This document shows, piece after piece, positions 56,001 through 64,000 of a DNA stretch of 64,000 bases. Position 1 is the stretch's first letter, and every line of letters begins with the position of its first letter. A model generated the notes under the pieces. That model saw nothing but the letters and a program-made list of their open reading frames with translations. It was not told the origin of the DNA and did no database searches. Source of the DNA: Trichostrongylus colubriformis. Its lineage: Eukaryota > Nematoda > Chromadorea > Rhabditida > Trichostrongylidae. The stretch is from contig OZ022258.1 in assembly GCA_963978905.1 (NCBI GenBank), positions 43,384,591 through 43,448,590 on the forward strand. The letters run 5' to 3'. Position numbers and translations under genes: made by a program.

Positions 56001-57146
56001 TACTCGAGAACTCGCTCGTCATCATCGTTACATGACAGGAGCCAAAGTTATCGTGACATTTATGATCCTTCTTCGGACATCAGGTGCCAATTAAGATCTC
56101 CCGCAACGATGATAACGTCCTCTCATGGTATTTTAGCTGTCTTTTAATCGAGCCGCCAGAACTGATTTTTATGAAATTTGAAAGACTGTATTTGAATTTT
56201 AACTTATTAAGAGCAGCCAGTTTGTGGGCATATGCAGAGAAGGAAAGGTAACGTTTCTGTTCGACAGCAAAGACAATGTTCATCACATGGTCATCGTATC
56301 GCTCAACGCCTGCGATTGAGTCACGAAAACGGTCGAAAGTCGAAAAAATACCGACATCGTTAAGAGACCTAGGGCAACCACAAGGAATGACTATGAATTC
56401 ACGGCTCAGTTCCCTTGACTCGCGACTCGTACTTCTCGTTTCTTGCACTGCGCCTGTGTCAACGTCTTCGTTCTAAAGCATCCGCCAGCACTCACGAACG
56501 ACCTGCCGACATTCATCGCTCCGATACGGGTCTTCCAAGCGTTATCAAACATTTGCACTAGTATAGTTGCCCTCCGATATCGTCGGCTCTGTTGGCCCTC
56601 GCATATTTTTCACACTTGCCGAGCTTTGCAAGTGAGCTTCGCTTCCCGCGGATACCGTAGCATTTATACGAATTTCATTAGACGTCATCAACCATTTGAT
56701 GTGACGGGGTGTTCGTAGACTGGCCTGTCACGAAGGCCTGTCGTCTGCATCGAGTGTCCGCGTACTGCTCGGCCCGCTGCGAAGCGAGCAGTGTGCAGTG
56801 GCACCACATGGAGGAGCGGACCTCACCACCAGGATTTGCCGAAAAACGAGTGTATAAAAACATTCCTTCCAAGTCTGGCATGCCAGCTCGTCTTCATATG
56901 ATTTTTTCAGCCAGCAGCCTTCAGTATATTTACGCCTTGGTTTTGCCGATAGTGTTCTGGTATTATCGAAAAAATGTGCATAATCAAATTCGTTGGGCTG
57001 TCAACCAAAACCTTCGCATGGACAGCGATAGATTATTCCACGCTCTTCGCAATCAGTGGAATTTTCACAACTTGCCATCACAAAATACAGTGCCTAAACC
57101 ATGGGTGATGGCCTACTTGAAATACAAAAGGAAATTCAAAAAGTAA
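47030..57146 (+). CDS. Serpentine chemoreceptor, Sra/Srab-type 7TM GPCR
   Basis: Chemosensory G-protein-coupled receptor of a nematode-specific superfamily, expected in sensory-neuron membranes. Exons: 47030-47247, 48345-48425, 49495-49648, 50605-50790, about 50855-50935, 54060-54190 and 56911-57146 (about 361 codons, the usual family length). Signatures in order: TM1 (SPLLISTLFIADFCCLVAVP), a MHFNTRLLLCFHVLWILVH TM2, CFYLRLPFN at TM3, SIERLIATFRTKNYE after TM3 (family form of DRY), a Cys-bearing loop with YYCQT, TM5, LSSRYQNEENLW before TM6, and TM7 SLQYIYALVLPIVFWYYRK. The tail has LFHALRNQWNF and ends KRKFKK at TAA. All junctions keep frame with GT-AG sites except exon 4 to 5, where canonical sites (AAG|GTTAGT, AAAACAG) leave a one-base mismatch. 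That is either an unusual splice, a sequence error or an early inactivating change. Introns 1, 3, 5 and 6 contain transposons. Confidence 0.88.
47428..47675. mobile_element. MITE family J, copy 2 (receptor intron 1)
   Basis: GGGTGTAGGTTGGGACACAT, GCCTGTGACCCTGTGACAG and TTATTCACACAATTTGTTCA match copy 1. It ends GTGTTCCAACCGTCGCCCC. Confidence 0.75.
47855..48226. mobile_element. MITE family B, copy 3 (receptor intron 1)
   Basis: Left terminus eroded (GCATGCGAAATTTTACGCGA remains). The right half is intact: TTCGCGTGAAACTGCATGCG, AACATAAATATATGGATAAC, CCGTGGACGATTCCTTTGAG. Confidence 0.75.
49138..49202 (-). CDS. Possible antisense exon inside receptor intron 2
   Basis: The minus strand shows an acceptor GCGATTACCAG, 65 bp open in one frame reading RSRDTKRPYDAGPPLPEQFK then C-G, and a strong donor GG|GTAAGT. 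A following 19-bp segment at 49077-49059 (acceptor CTATGTAG, donor GTAAGG) would keep phase. Too short to be sure. It may be part of a gene nested in the intron. Confidence 0.25.
50070..50235. repeat. MITE family E, fragment (receptor intron 3)
   Basis: GCGCGCGATGCAGTGGTGCG and AGCTATGTGCGCCGTATAGT, then GTTGAGTCC, parallel the interior of E copies. The termini are lost. Confidence 0.5.
51285..51770. mobile_element. Palindromic element with 8-bp target duplication
   Basis: Flanked by AAATTCTC on both sides (51277-51284, 51771-51778). The homologous site in element I copy 2 is unoccupied. Ends are GGCACTATTAACCCAAAGCT and AGCTCTGGGTAAATAACC. The outer arms (51290-51460, 51600-51768) are complements. 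Nested inner arms (GGCGCCGGCGTCAAAATGGG and CCCATTTTGGCGCCGGCGCC) make a two-level hairpin. Eight-base duplication points to a hAT-like or related superfamily. Confidence 0.85.
51977..52879 (-). mobile_element. mariner deletion derivative (receptor intron 5)
   Basis: TA-bounded, with about 28-bp inverted ends TTAGGTTGTAAGGAAAGTTT and the complement AACTTTCCTTACAACCTAA. Minus-strand fragments resemble the mariner C-terminus (SSDLALTMPHFPKHLASSFS near 52250, in place of the PYSPDLAP...YHFFKHL region). Another 111-codon frame (52732-52397) matches nothing I know. It is inserted in element I. The other copy of element I lacks it. Confidence 0.8.
53510..53640 (-). repeat. Family C/E-like terminal fragment
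   Basis: GTGTGTAGCCTTATGTCAAA resembles the E terminus. CGCTATGCGGCGTCGCGCTC and GGTCGAATGGAATTCCACAC resemble inverted family C. A decayed MITE in receptor intron 5. Confidence 0.4.
54300..56470 (-). mobile_element. Degenerate RTE retrotransposon (receptor intron 6)
   Basis: The minus strand, antisense to the receptor, shows endonuclease remnants (IAGVERYDDHVMNIVFAVEQ near 56330, GDLNW near 56090, KIVPYETVAPQHRPLICTL near 55850), a linker (LGTTEQGWREIDKQAWL near 55610), then reverse transcriptase: MKKMKPGKATGPGDIAADSW near 55145, QCGFVAGRGSADTI near 54850, SVGVNQGSAL near 54590, and WANDSMLA in place of YADD near 54480. Frameshifts are frequent and the catalytic aspartates are lost. 3' truncated. 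Confidence 0.85.
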
Positions 57147-57205
57147 GCACGACTAATGTTAGAAATTGTTGGGTAGGCCTTACTCTTTGTTTGTAAATTA
57201 TTTAC

Positions 57206-57451
57206 GTGCCATGTTTATCATGTACATTTAATGAACTATTATCGTCTTCACTGAGCGATAAGGAACACGCAAGCGACACTGAACATGTTTTACCATACCA
57301 ATATGGAGAGCGAACGTTGGCTGTAGCCATCCGTCGAGGAAAAAATGACCTCGGCTTAGTCTTCCAAGTGATGATTGTTCTTCTTACGATGGGACTCAAA
57401 ACAGAACTACAATTGAGAACGCTAGTTGCAGGATTTCCGAAATTGCAAACG
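57206..57451 (+). CDS. Exon-like ORF after the receptor, unknown
   Basis: Open frame reading SLSDKEHASDTEHVLPYQYG, TLAVAIRRGKNDLG, a hydrophobic LVFQVMIVLLTMG and LRTLVAGFPKLQT, ending at a strong donor ACG|GTAAGTA. It starts only 60 bp after the receptor stop. A splice from the receptor tail (AAAAA|GTAAGC at 57143) to a site near 57236 would even keep frame, so an alternative long receptor C-terminus is possible. No downstream exon was found. Confidence 0.3.
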
Positions 57452-57550
57452 GTAAGTAAACCAGTACGGAGTACGATATAAATCACTATCAGCTTCATAA
57501 CTTCATTGGAAAGAGCCGTACTCCAAGGAAATGAGGCTGTTGAACAGATA

Positions 57551-57790
57551 TACAGGGTGCGCCATAAATACTGCACAAAGTAGTTGTAACACAGAATCCT
57601 CCATTCAAAATGGAATGGGGTGAGTTGCTGCGAACTGTTGTGGCTCCATTCTACGAAACCCACACTAAGCCTGTCGACACGTTTATCTGCAGCAAGGAGT
57701 GGGGAATGAAGACATGCCACGCACGCCTCTATGAAGGCGTGCAAAGTTGATGTGGGAACTTCGGCTTCTTCTTTTTCCATTGATTCCTTC
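57551..57790 (-). mobile_element. One-ended DNA transposon fragment
   Basis: TACAGGGTGCGCCATAAATA has the look of a Tc1/mariner-type terminus with TA. The adjacent 230 bp reads on the minus strand as TLHAFIEACVACLHSPLLAA. No second terminus is seen. Confidence 0.35.
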
Positions 57791-57849
57791 TAAGCCTATT
57801 ATAAAGTAGGTTTCGAGGAATTTTCCTTTAAAACCAACCTGACTATTTA

Positions 57850-59640
57850 ATTTTATTTATTTATTTATCTGCCAAATCAATATTTATGTGGCACCTCATT
57901 AGATCAATTCATTCCTTCCTCGTCATGGACCTTGCTGCATTCTGCCGATCAATCCATTCCTTCTTCGTCATACCTTGTTGCATTCTACCAATTACACGTA
58001 TTCAGTACTTTCTTGAACTCATCTCGCCATCTAGATTTTGGCCGTCCGACCCGTCTTCGCGAATACGGGTGCCATTCTGTTAGCTGTTTTGACCACTTGT
58101 ATTCACTTGATCGAGCCATCTTCCAAGCGTAACTCCATTTTCTTTCCATCCCTTTCTTCAACACATCTTGATTTTTGTGACTCCGCGTAACCATGTATTT
58201 GTCTTGCGGTCCAGAAGACGTGCTCCTACCATGCGGCGCTCCATCTTTCTCTGTGCACATCTGAGCTTGTATTTCATTGCTCCGGTTAGTACCCATGTTT
58301 CGGACCCATATGGCATAGCAGGCAATACGCACATGTTGAGCAGTCGTCGTTTCCATTTCATTTCCACGTTCTTTGAAGTGAGGAATCCTCTGTATCTTAG
58401 AAATCTTTTCATCCAGCGTGAATGCGTTTTGTGATTCATTGAAGAAATTGTAATTAAGTGAGATTTCCTAACCAAGGTAAGTGAAGGAGCGCACTTGTTC
58501 TGGCTGAGTATCTCTATAAAAAATCGTTGCTGCAGTCGTTGCCATGACCTTCGTCTTTGAAAAATTTATTTTCAGCCCACAGCTCTGAGAGATCCTGTCG
58601 AGACTGTTTATCATCCCTTGTAACTCATTCTTCGACTTTGCAATAAGGACAACGTCATCAGCGAGTCGAAGATTGTTTAACCGAACTCCGTTGAACGAGA
58701 GCCCTTACATGGACCATTCTAGCCTTCGGAATGTGCTCAAGTGTGGAAATGAATGCTTTCGCCGAAATAGTATCTCCTTCACTAACTCCGCGACTTATCT
58801 GTATCTGTCTGCGCGCAAAAATATGGTCAATACAACTGTATGTTCTACCATTTGGAGATCTCCATGTCCAATAGCGTCCACTTCTGGTCTTGAAAAAAGT
58901 AGCGACTGCTCGTAGTCGTGATTCCTCGCAGGATTCTAGAAGTATTTGCCCACGTGTGTCTCGATAGCTATCGTATGTGTGTCTTCCGAGAGAACTTTCT
59001 GTAACATTCATCTTTCGTCTTAGATTGGCATTAAGATCGCCTAAAATCATCGCATGTATTTTGAGAGTATCTGACGTTTCCTTCCCCATTTTCGAATTCA
59101 TGGCGCACGGTGACGGTGAGGTGTTCTTGCTTTCAGACTTGAATATGACAGCTTAAATCACTTCGACCTACATATATACTGAACTCTTCGTCTTCTGTTG
59201 ATGGACTCGAAGACGATGGAGGTAGATATACCGACAGAAACCGGTACAAGTTGTCATCGAAACGTACGTCCAAACGGGCCACTCCGTCTTTTCCCTTGCG
59301 AAAGCATCAACAAAAGGAAGAATGCGTTGACTCTTGAAAAAACCGGTTCGTGATGGTCCTTGTGCGTCTTCAGGACCAGCATATAAAAATTTGTAATCTG
59401 ATTCTTCAAGTCGAGTGCTTCCTGTGCCTCTCCATCGTAAGCCCGTAACCGTGAGAATGTCCAGAAATGTTCTTTTAAGTGCTTTTTGAAGTTCGACTAG
59501 CCGTTCTCTGGTTGAAAGTCTCCCTACATTTGAAGTTGCGAAGTGAATGAGATTGAAATGAAGATGGAACATACTGACCCGGCCGTTAATTTTATGAACA
59601 GGAAATGGAAATCGCACCCATAAATCAAATCCAGGGTTAA
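57850..59640 (-). mobile_element. RTE retrotransposon with endonuclease-to-RT deletion
   Basis: Minus strand in order: ATSNVGRLSTRERLVELQKA near 59530, LDILTVTGLRWRGTG, GDLNANLRRKMNV near 59035, YSCIDHIFARRQ near 58820. It then jumps directly to reverse transcriptase (SRGVSEGDTISAKAFISTLE near 58770), an intact LADDVVLIAKSKNELQ box near 58650, YGSETWVLTGAMKYKLRCAQ near 58290 and the C-terminal GRPKSRWRDEFKKVLNTC near 58010. An ATTTATTT-type tail follows at 57850-57870. Several hundred codons of the RT fingers are deleted. Unlike the other RTEs here, its active-site box is preserved. Confidence 0.88.
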
Positions 59641-59734
59641 TTTTGTTGAACAGTCACTCGTGACCATTCTTTAGGCTTTTTCTTCTTGACCTGGAACTCT
59701 GCTTGGTTGAAGGGTCGAATTAGTGGAGACTCAC

Positions 59735-59990
59735 ATCTGGGTCATTCACATGATGCGGATTTTATTTGTTGTCTCGTAGGCTGTATTTCATCCACCGATC
59801 ACGATGTGAAACAGTGATACAACTAGTAGCAGCAATAAATAAGTAAAGCAATAAAATCAAGAATTAGCGAATGAGTACGAGAAAAGGTGGTTCGACTAAA
59901 ATCCAATGAATTCACACTTCAGCACATTTAAACGAGTCGTGTGTGACGGCGCAACCGAGGTCACTGCAATACCCTCGAGCGGGGTTGCCC
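59735..59990 (+). repeat. Dispersed repeat family D, partial copy 4
   Basis: ATTTGTTGTCTCGTAGGCTG, GATGTGAAACAGTGATACAA and GAGTCGTGTGTGACGGCGCA follow the order of copies 1 and 3. Confidence 0.5.
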
Positions 59991-60243
59991 TCTCCCGGTG
60001 TCTTTATGAGTGATCCTGACTCCTTTTCAACTGAACGAGTAGATGTAAGTCTTCGCCTCTTCATAATTTAACTTGTCTTATTTCGTTTTTCGTTCATGGA
60101 AAGCGTGGCACGTCGCATGGTACTGTGTTCGAGCTGAGGTTCCAGTCGAAAGTAGTCCTGTTAAATAGGCATTCGTTGATCCTTCACTTCGGGTCCAATG
60201 TCAGCGTATTCTATTTTGAATTATAATTTTTGTTAAACAATTG

Positions 60244-60450
60244 TCACAGCAAAGTTCTACCTGGGTTGTTGTCAGTTGTCAGCTGAGTGCACTTATGCAC
60301 CCTGTAAAGGTGCAACCACGGCATTCTTCCTTTGAAGAAGCACCACGAGCCCGTGTTTTCTGATCGATTATCTAGATAGTGCAAATGTATGTAGTCCATG
60401 TTGTCCATTAGTACACGGCATACACGTTTTTCAGCAGCTGTTCGCTTCAT
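60244..60450 (-). CDS. 68-codon ORF, unknown
   Basis: ATG at 60450. Reads MKRTAAEKRVCRVLMDNMDY, then GSWCFFKGRMPWLHLYRV, ending NNPGRTLL at TGA. Protein-like composition but isolated, with no splice partner or motif. Confidence 0.2.
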   Translation of the reverse strand: MKRTAAEKRVCRVLMDNMDYIHLHYLDNRSENTGSWCFFKGRMPWLHLYRVHKCTQLTTDNNPGRTLL

Positions 60451-60750
60451 AAAAATAAATTCTTTAATTTCAATAACAAGAAAAAAGTATTAGCAAGAGA
60501 TAAGCATTCTCAAAGTCTGTGGTATTTTGACCCACTTTCACACAATAAAAAGCTATTAATGAAAATAAAAGTCTATATTTGCTTTTGCATCATATTTTGT
60601 AGGAAAATCACAATTTACTTATCAACACAGCTCATCGAAGTACTGCAGTAATTCTCAATGATAAACAGAGCCAAAAAGATTCCTCTCTCGAACCTTTTCT
60701 TTGGGTCTCTTCTCTTATTCGAAACAGAAAGTGCTGAGCGTCAAAAGAAC

Positions 60751-61702
60751 TACCCTAAAGTCTGATAGACAAGTCCGCCCTCACGCGGTGTCGCGCGCGG
60801 CACTGGCGACCGCAGTCTTCAAAGAACCAGAGATGGAGAAAACTGAGGAAGCTATGTGGTGAGTTGTTAATAACGAATTTACATTGTGCTGTATATTGTT
60901 TGTTAATATAAAAGGAGTAGAAAGTAAAGTTGGGGTCGTGCGAAAGGTGAACACAGAAACTTCACAGTTGGCAGAGGAAAGTGAACGAGTGAGAGGAAGA
61001 TCGTTGTTCAACGAGGGTTTCAATGCAACGATGGTTTTGGCGATGAAACAGCGGTAAAATAAAAACTTTTCCTTATTTCTGTCATGATAATGGTGCACAA
61101 AACCTCACATACATGCGTCTTTCACCTTCTTTTTCCCCTGCAAAACGCGCTTTTGCTCGCCACGTCAAGTTTTTGCACCTGATGTGAGCCCTCCTTCTAG
61201 TCATCAAGCCCTTTGAATTACCTGAACAACTTATGATCATCAGTGCACGAGAGGAATAGTAAAATTGACCCAACAAAAGCCAGATTTTCCAAAAGCAGCA
61301 TCAGGAAAAGGATGAGGTGCGGAGAGGTAGCTGCTTTAGTTCGCGACAGTTTCTACTCAGTTTCTGAGGAGGCGTCAACAGCTTCTTAAGGGCCTCGAAC
61401 CAAGAGTCATTGTTAGATGAGATGAGTGAGAATTTCTATGTTATGGATGTTTGTGACGATAAAATTGAGATTGCGTAGAAAGTTTAAAATGAATGATCAT
61501 TGTTACACGAGTTAAACGTAGATGTTGATACGTGGTATTTTTAGATAGTAGAAATAAAGTTGAATGAACAATTTCTACAATTCTATCGTTCTTAAGAACG
61601 AAGGGTACATTGCGATCTTCCGTCTTGAAGACTGCGCCTGCTTCCGTCGCTGCCGCGCGCGACACCGCGTGAGGGCGGACTTATCTATCAGACTTTAGGG
61701 TA
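60751..61702. mobile_element. Element I, copy 2 (uninterrupted)
   Basis: 952 bp with inverted ends TACCCTAAAGTCTGATAGAC, CTCACGCGGTGTCGCGCGCG and complements CGCGACACCGCGTGAGGGCG, TATCAGACTTTAGGGTA. It is inverted relative to copy 1 and lacks the two inserts seen there, so it documents the pre-insertion state. Confidence 0.85.
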
Positions 61703-61872
61703 CAACAAGCAATTTGCGTGGCAATCAACGTCGTTTTTATTCTTTCACCTCTTTGAGGATCATTCTGTTCTAAGCAAGGACCGAATTTCTTCTACTGCCA
61801 ATAACTTCCAGGTTTCAGCACCGAAGCAACTTATGATGTACGCCAGTTAGTTGTAGCGCTTGGAACCAAAGC

Positions 61873-62157
61873 TTGAGGGTGCTTTGCCACTACAAAGAGT
61901 CAATAGGAAAAGAGGTCTCTTTATCTGAAATTGAGGGCTACGTATTACCAAATCCCGACTCAAAAAAATTGCTGGTCACTGAATCTCCAAAAGTTTTCGA
62001 AGGAGTTATCTACCCTACAGTATTGTGCGGTACCCATCATTGTAAACATATCTTCATTTCCATGCTTTATATCTCTCATCTCACAACAGTCCCTCCTACA
62101 CGGGTGAATGAATTTCTTCGCTTCATCGAAACACCTGAGAGATATACATATGCATGA
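61873..62157 (+). CDS. Exon-like ORF, unknown
   Basis: Reads CHYKESIGKEVSLSEIEGYV, PNPDSKKLLVTESPKVFEGV then IYPT before a possible donor ACA|GTATTG at 62020, after which the frame degenerates in quality. No ATG start and no confident acceptor. Could be a middle exon. Confidence 0.25.
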   Translation: MRVLCHYKESIGKEVSLSEIEGYVLPNPDSKKLLVTESPKVFEGVIYPTVLCGTHHCKHIFISMLYISHLTTVPPTRVNEFLRFIETPERYTYA

Positions 62158-62303
62158 CCCTTTATACATATCCAGTACATACAAATCTGAACAGATAATT
62201 ACCATTCCATCTGGTATCGATTGTATTAGTTACGAATCTTACAAATTATCACGCGACTGTATATGAGCTCGCGTTTTTTCCGTCGTCGAATTTTACAGTA
62301 ATA

Positions 62304-63457
62304 TCAGATCAACGCGTCTTCTTTGCTGCTGCCTTCTTGTTGAACAGCTTTGCCATTTTTGTCCGCATCAAGTAGGGATACGTGAACATTGAATGAAATG
62401 AAGAATCTCGAATATGACCCATTTCTGAACAAAAATTAGATATGATAACAGACGGTACTAACAATGAACAGCAGTGCTTTAGAATGTTCTCATGCGCGCT
62501 TATAAAGAACTTTGAAAATGACATTTCCATGGAATTTCTGGTCAGGTGATTCTGGATGTTCTTGAGGAATATCCATCGAAGTAGTGACAGGCAAACCATA
62601 AGCTGTTCGAGCTGAGCTTATACCCAGCAAGTTCTGACAGTTTATGTATGGTCACTGGTAAATATACAAAAGCTACATGGAACACTTACTCCTTGTGTGG
62701 CCTCGTAGAATCATTTCCCACAAATGGCTCGTGGGGAATAGCTGTCACCACAGGGACTGCATAGATATTATCGTGAGTAAGTCGAGAGTTTAGGTTTTTT
62801 TTATAAAAGTTAGAAATAGAATTTTTGCCGCTGTATTGAATCCACAACATGTGGAGTTGCTGCTGCAAAGAAATCTCGAAGAAAAAAGCGCTATTAGAAA
62901 GACCATACCTCTGGCATAAACGTGTTCGATGGTACGTCCTCCGGCGGCTGTGCTAGGAAATCCGGGGAACTGAAGGAATTCACGTCAAGTCCTTGACAAA
63001 ATGAGTATGAATGCAACTTTCATGGACACTCAGTGGGGATTGAGCGAAATCCGCAGAAAGCACTGATCGCTGAGGGCTATCGATTTTAGCTTTAGACAAT
63101 TTTGTTGGACTGATCCATCTTCCACGTTTTTACGGGGAGAGTTTATGTCTTTGCAGAAACATTAACCCGTGAGTGCAATCTTGGTTTAGTCGAACATTTA
63201 ATTTAATGCAGGTCTTTAATTTCTCGAAGCACTAATGGCCATGGCCCGCAAATGAAATTATCTAAGATTGGCAGTGGAGGGGTCAAACCCTCGGTCACTT
63301 TTGAGATTGGCAGTGGAAGAGTCACACCATCAGTCACCTCATAGCTATAACTCACCATTAGATAAGGGTACAGAGGTTGAGCCAATGGGAAAACCGCCGG
63401 AACATAACGTGGGTGTGATACGATGCCAATGTTCACGTGGTTAACTGCCGATGCCAT
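62304..63457 (-). CDS. Four-exon gene, unknown 116-residue product
   Basis: Exons 63457-63356, 62969-62909, 62756-62690 and 62424-62304 join in frame with phases 0, 1, 2. Donors are ATG|GTGAGT, AGAG|GTATGG and GGA|GTAAGTG. Acceptors are ATTCCTTCAG, ATCTATGCAG and TTTTTGTTCAG. The ATG lies 8 bp after TCTTATTTTCAG, consistent with a trans-splice site, though an upstream coding exon cannot be excluded. The product starts MASAVNHVNIGIVSHPRYVP, then LAQPLYPYLMFPGFPSTAAG, VTAIPHEPFVGNDSTRPHKE, RFFISFNVHVSLLDADKNGK and ends SSKEDALI. Proline- and tyrosine-rich N-terminal half, no signal peptide. No family recognised. Confidence 0.55.
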
Positions 63458-63465
63458 AGGGGATC
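63458..63465 (-). promoter_or_regulatory. Probable spliced-leader acceptor and 8-nt leader
   Basis: On the minus strand TTCTTATTTTCAG ends at 63466, followed by GATCCCCT and the ATG of the gene at 62304-63457. The short leader fits nematode trans-splicing. Confidence 0.4.
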
Positions 63466-63699
63466 CTGAAAATAAGAATTTTGAGAAGAAACGCCGAGGA
63501 GAAGAACGCCAGACCCAACCCCTTTATCAGCACTTTTCCAACGCGAAAAAATTCGGAAATTTTGGTGAGGGAGAGCTGCCACTGTCCTATTTCTATCAAG
63601 AGCTAACAATTGATTTTATATTTTCTGGATTTTTTGCAGTTTATACAAATAAACATAGTTACCACATTTCGATATTTTCGATTTTTGATAGCTGCTAAT

Positions 63700-63900
63700 T
63701 TTCGAACAGGACTCGATCCCGCAGTGTTACTCAAAAATGTGACAACTTTCGCATCGCGCTTCGGCGACAACCACCAGCTATCAAAAATATCCGAAAGGGG
63801 TGTCGATAGATGGATTAGCACATAGTCAGAAATCATGGAGTGCGAGTTCGAGTTCCGTGCTAGACCGAAGTTTTGCCCATTACTCAGCATACTTGTAACA
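63700..63900 (+). mobile_element. tRNA-derived SINE, copy of 13860-14179 family
   Basis: GGTGTCGATAGATGGATTAGCACATA (A-box region) and GAGTTCGAGTTCCGTG (B box), followed by ACCGAAGTTTTGCCCATTACTCAGCATACTTGTA, parallel to 14070-14178. The upstream AT-rich GATATTTTCGATTTTTGATA also matches. More diverged than copy 1. Confidence 0.65.
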
Positions 63901-64000
63901 ATAGATAGCATTATTAGCAACATGGAAATATTTATGCTCATAATGATGTGCTTACATTGCATTTCCACTTTTTTGAATATTTTATTGTTTCATTGTTTAA

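Noticed and set aside
57202..57780. 192-codon minus-strand frame
   Set aside because: It crosses both a plus-strand exon-like segment and a DNA-transposon terminus in one run. No single homologous protein or splice context supports it.
1..64000. CRISPR arrays, operons, ribosome binding sites, phage or plasmid features
   Set aside because: Repeats here are transposons and palindromes with eukaryotic target duplications. Genes have GT-AG introns. Nothing prokaryotic is supported.

Overview
This 64 kb window is AT-rich, intron-containing animal DNA. The best fit is a parasitic strongylid (hookworm-type) nematode. The reasons are a Sra/Srab-type chemosensory receptor (a nematode-specific family), TTTCAG splice acceptors set directly on ATG codons (the pattern of spliced-leader trans-splicing), hookworm 'bandit'-like mariners, and RTE and CR1 retrotransposons packed with MITEs and tRNA-derived SINEs. 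Species is an inference. No prokaryotic operon, CRISPR array or phage is present.

Genes. The one recognisable gene is a seven-exon serpentine chemoreceptor on the + strand (47030-57146). About 1.09 kb of coding sequence is spread over 10.1 kb because transposons fill its introns. Several short multi-exon models are consistent in splice phase but match no family I know: minus-strand models at 2726-3115, 8000-8578, 35091-36447, 42087-43604 and 62304-63457, and a plus-strand model at 25997-26953. Weaker exon-like ORFs are listed with low confidence.

Mobile DNA, left to right. 0-6 kb: tandem repeat, mariner deletion derivative, tRNA-like copy, dispersed repeat A, MITE B, palindromic mariner derivative. 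6-10.4 kb: repeat D in both orientations, MITE E, a GC-rich block. 11.3-16.1 kb: degenerate RTE (+), then a CR1/Jockey-like element (-) broken by at least three later insertions, one of them a SINE with a 13-bp target duplication. 19-22 kb: a hAT-like element with perfect 8-bp target duplications, containing a fold-back Tc1-like element. 22-46 kb: MITEs J, E, H, F, K and B, further SINEs, a small Harbinger-like palindrome and a small Tc1-like palindrome. 47-57 kb: the receptor gene with element I, a palindromic 8-bp-TSD element, a mariner and an RTE in its introns. 57.8-61.7 kb: another RTE and a second copy of element I, which serves as an 'empty-site' control for the insertions in the first.

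What is most useful here is the layered insertion history, readable from paired copies and target duplications, and the family of palindromic (inverted-duplicated) transposon derivatives. I saw no convincing new multi-gene biochemical system. The short orphan genes and the 121-codon ORF inside the hAT-like element are the best places to look for undescribed protein families.
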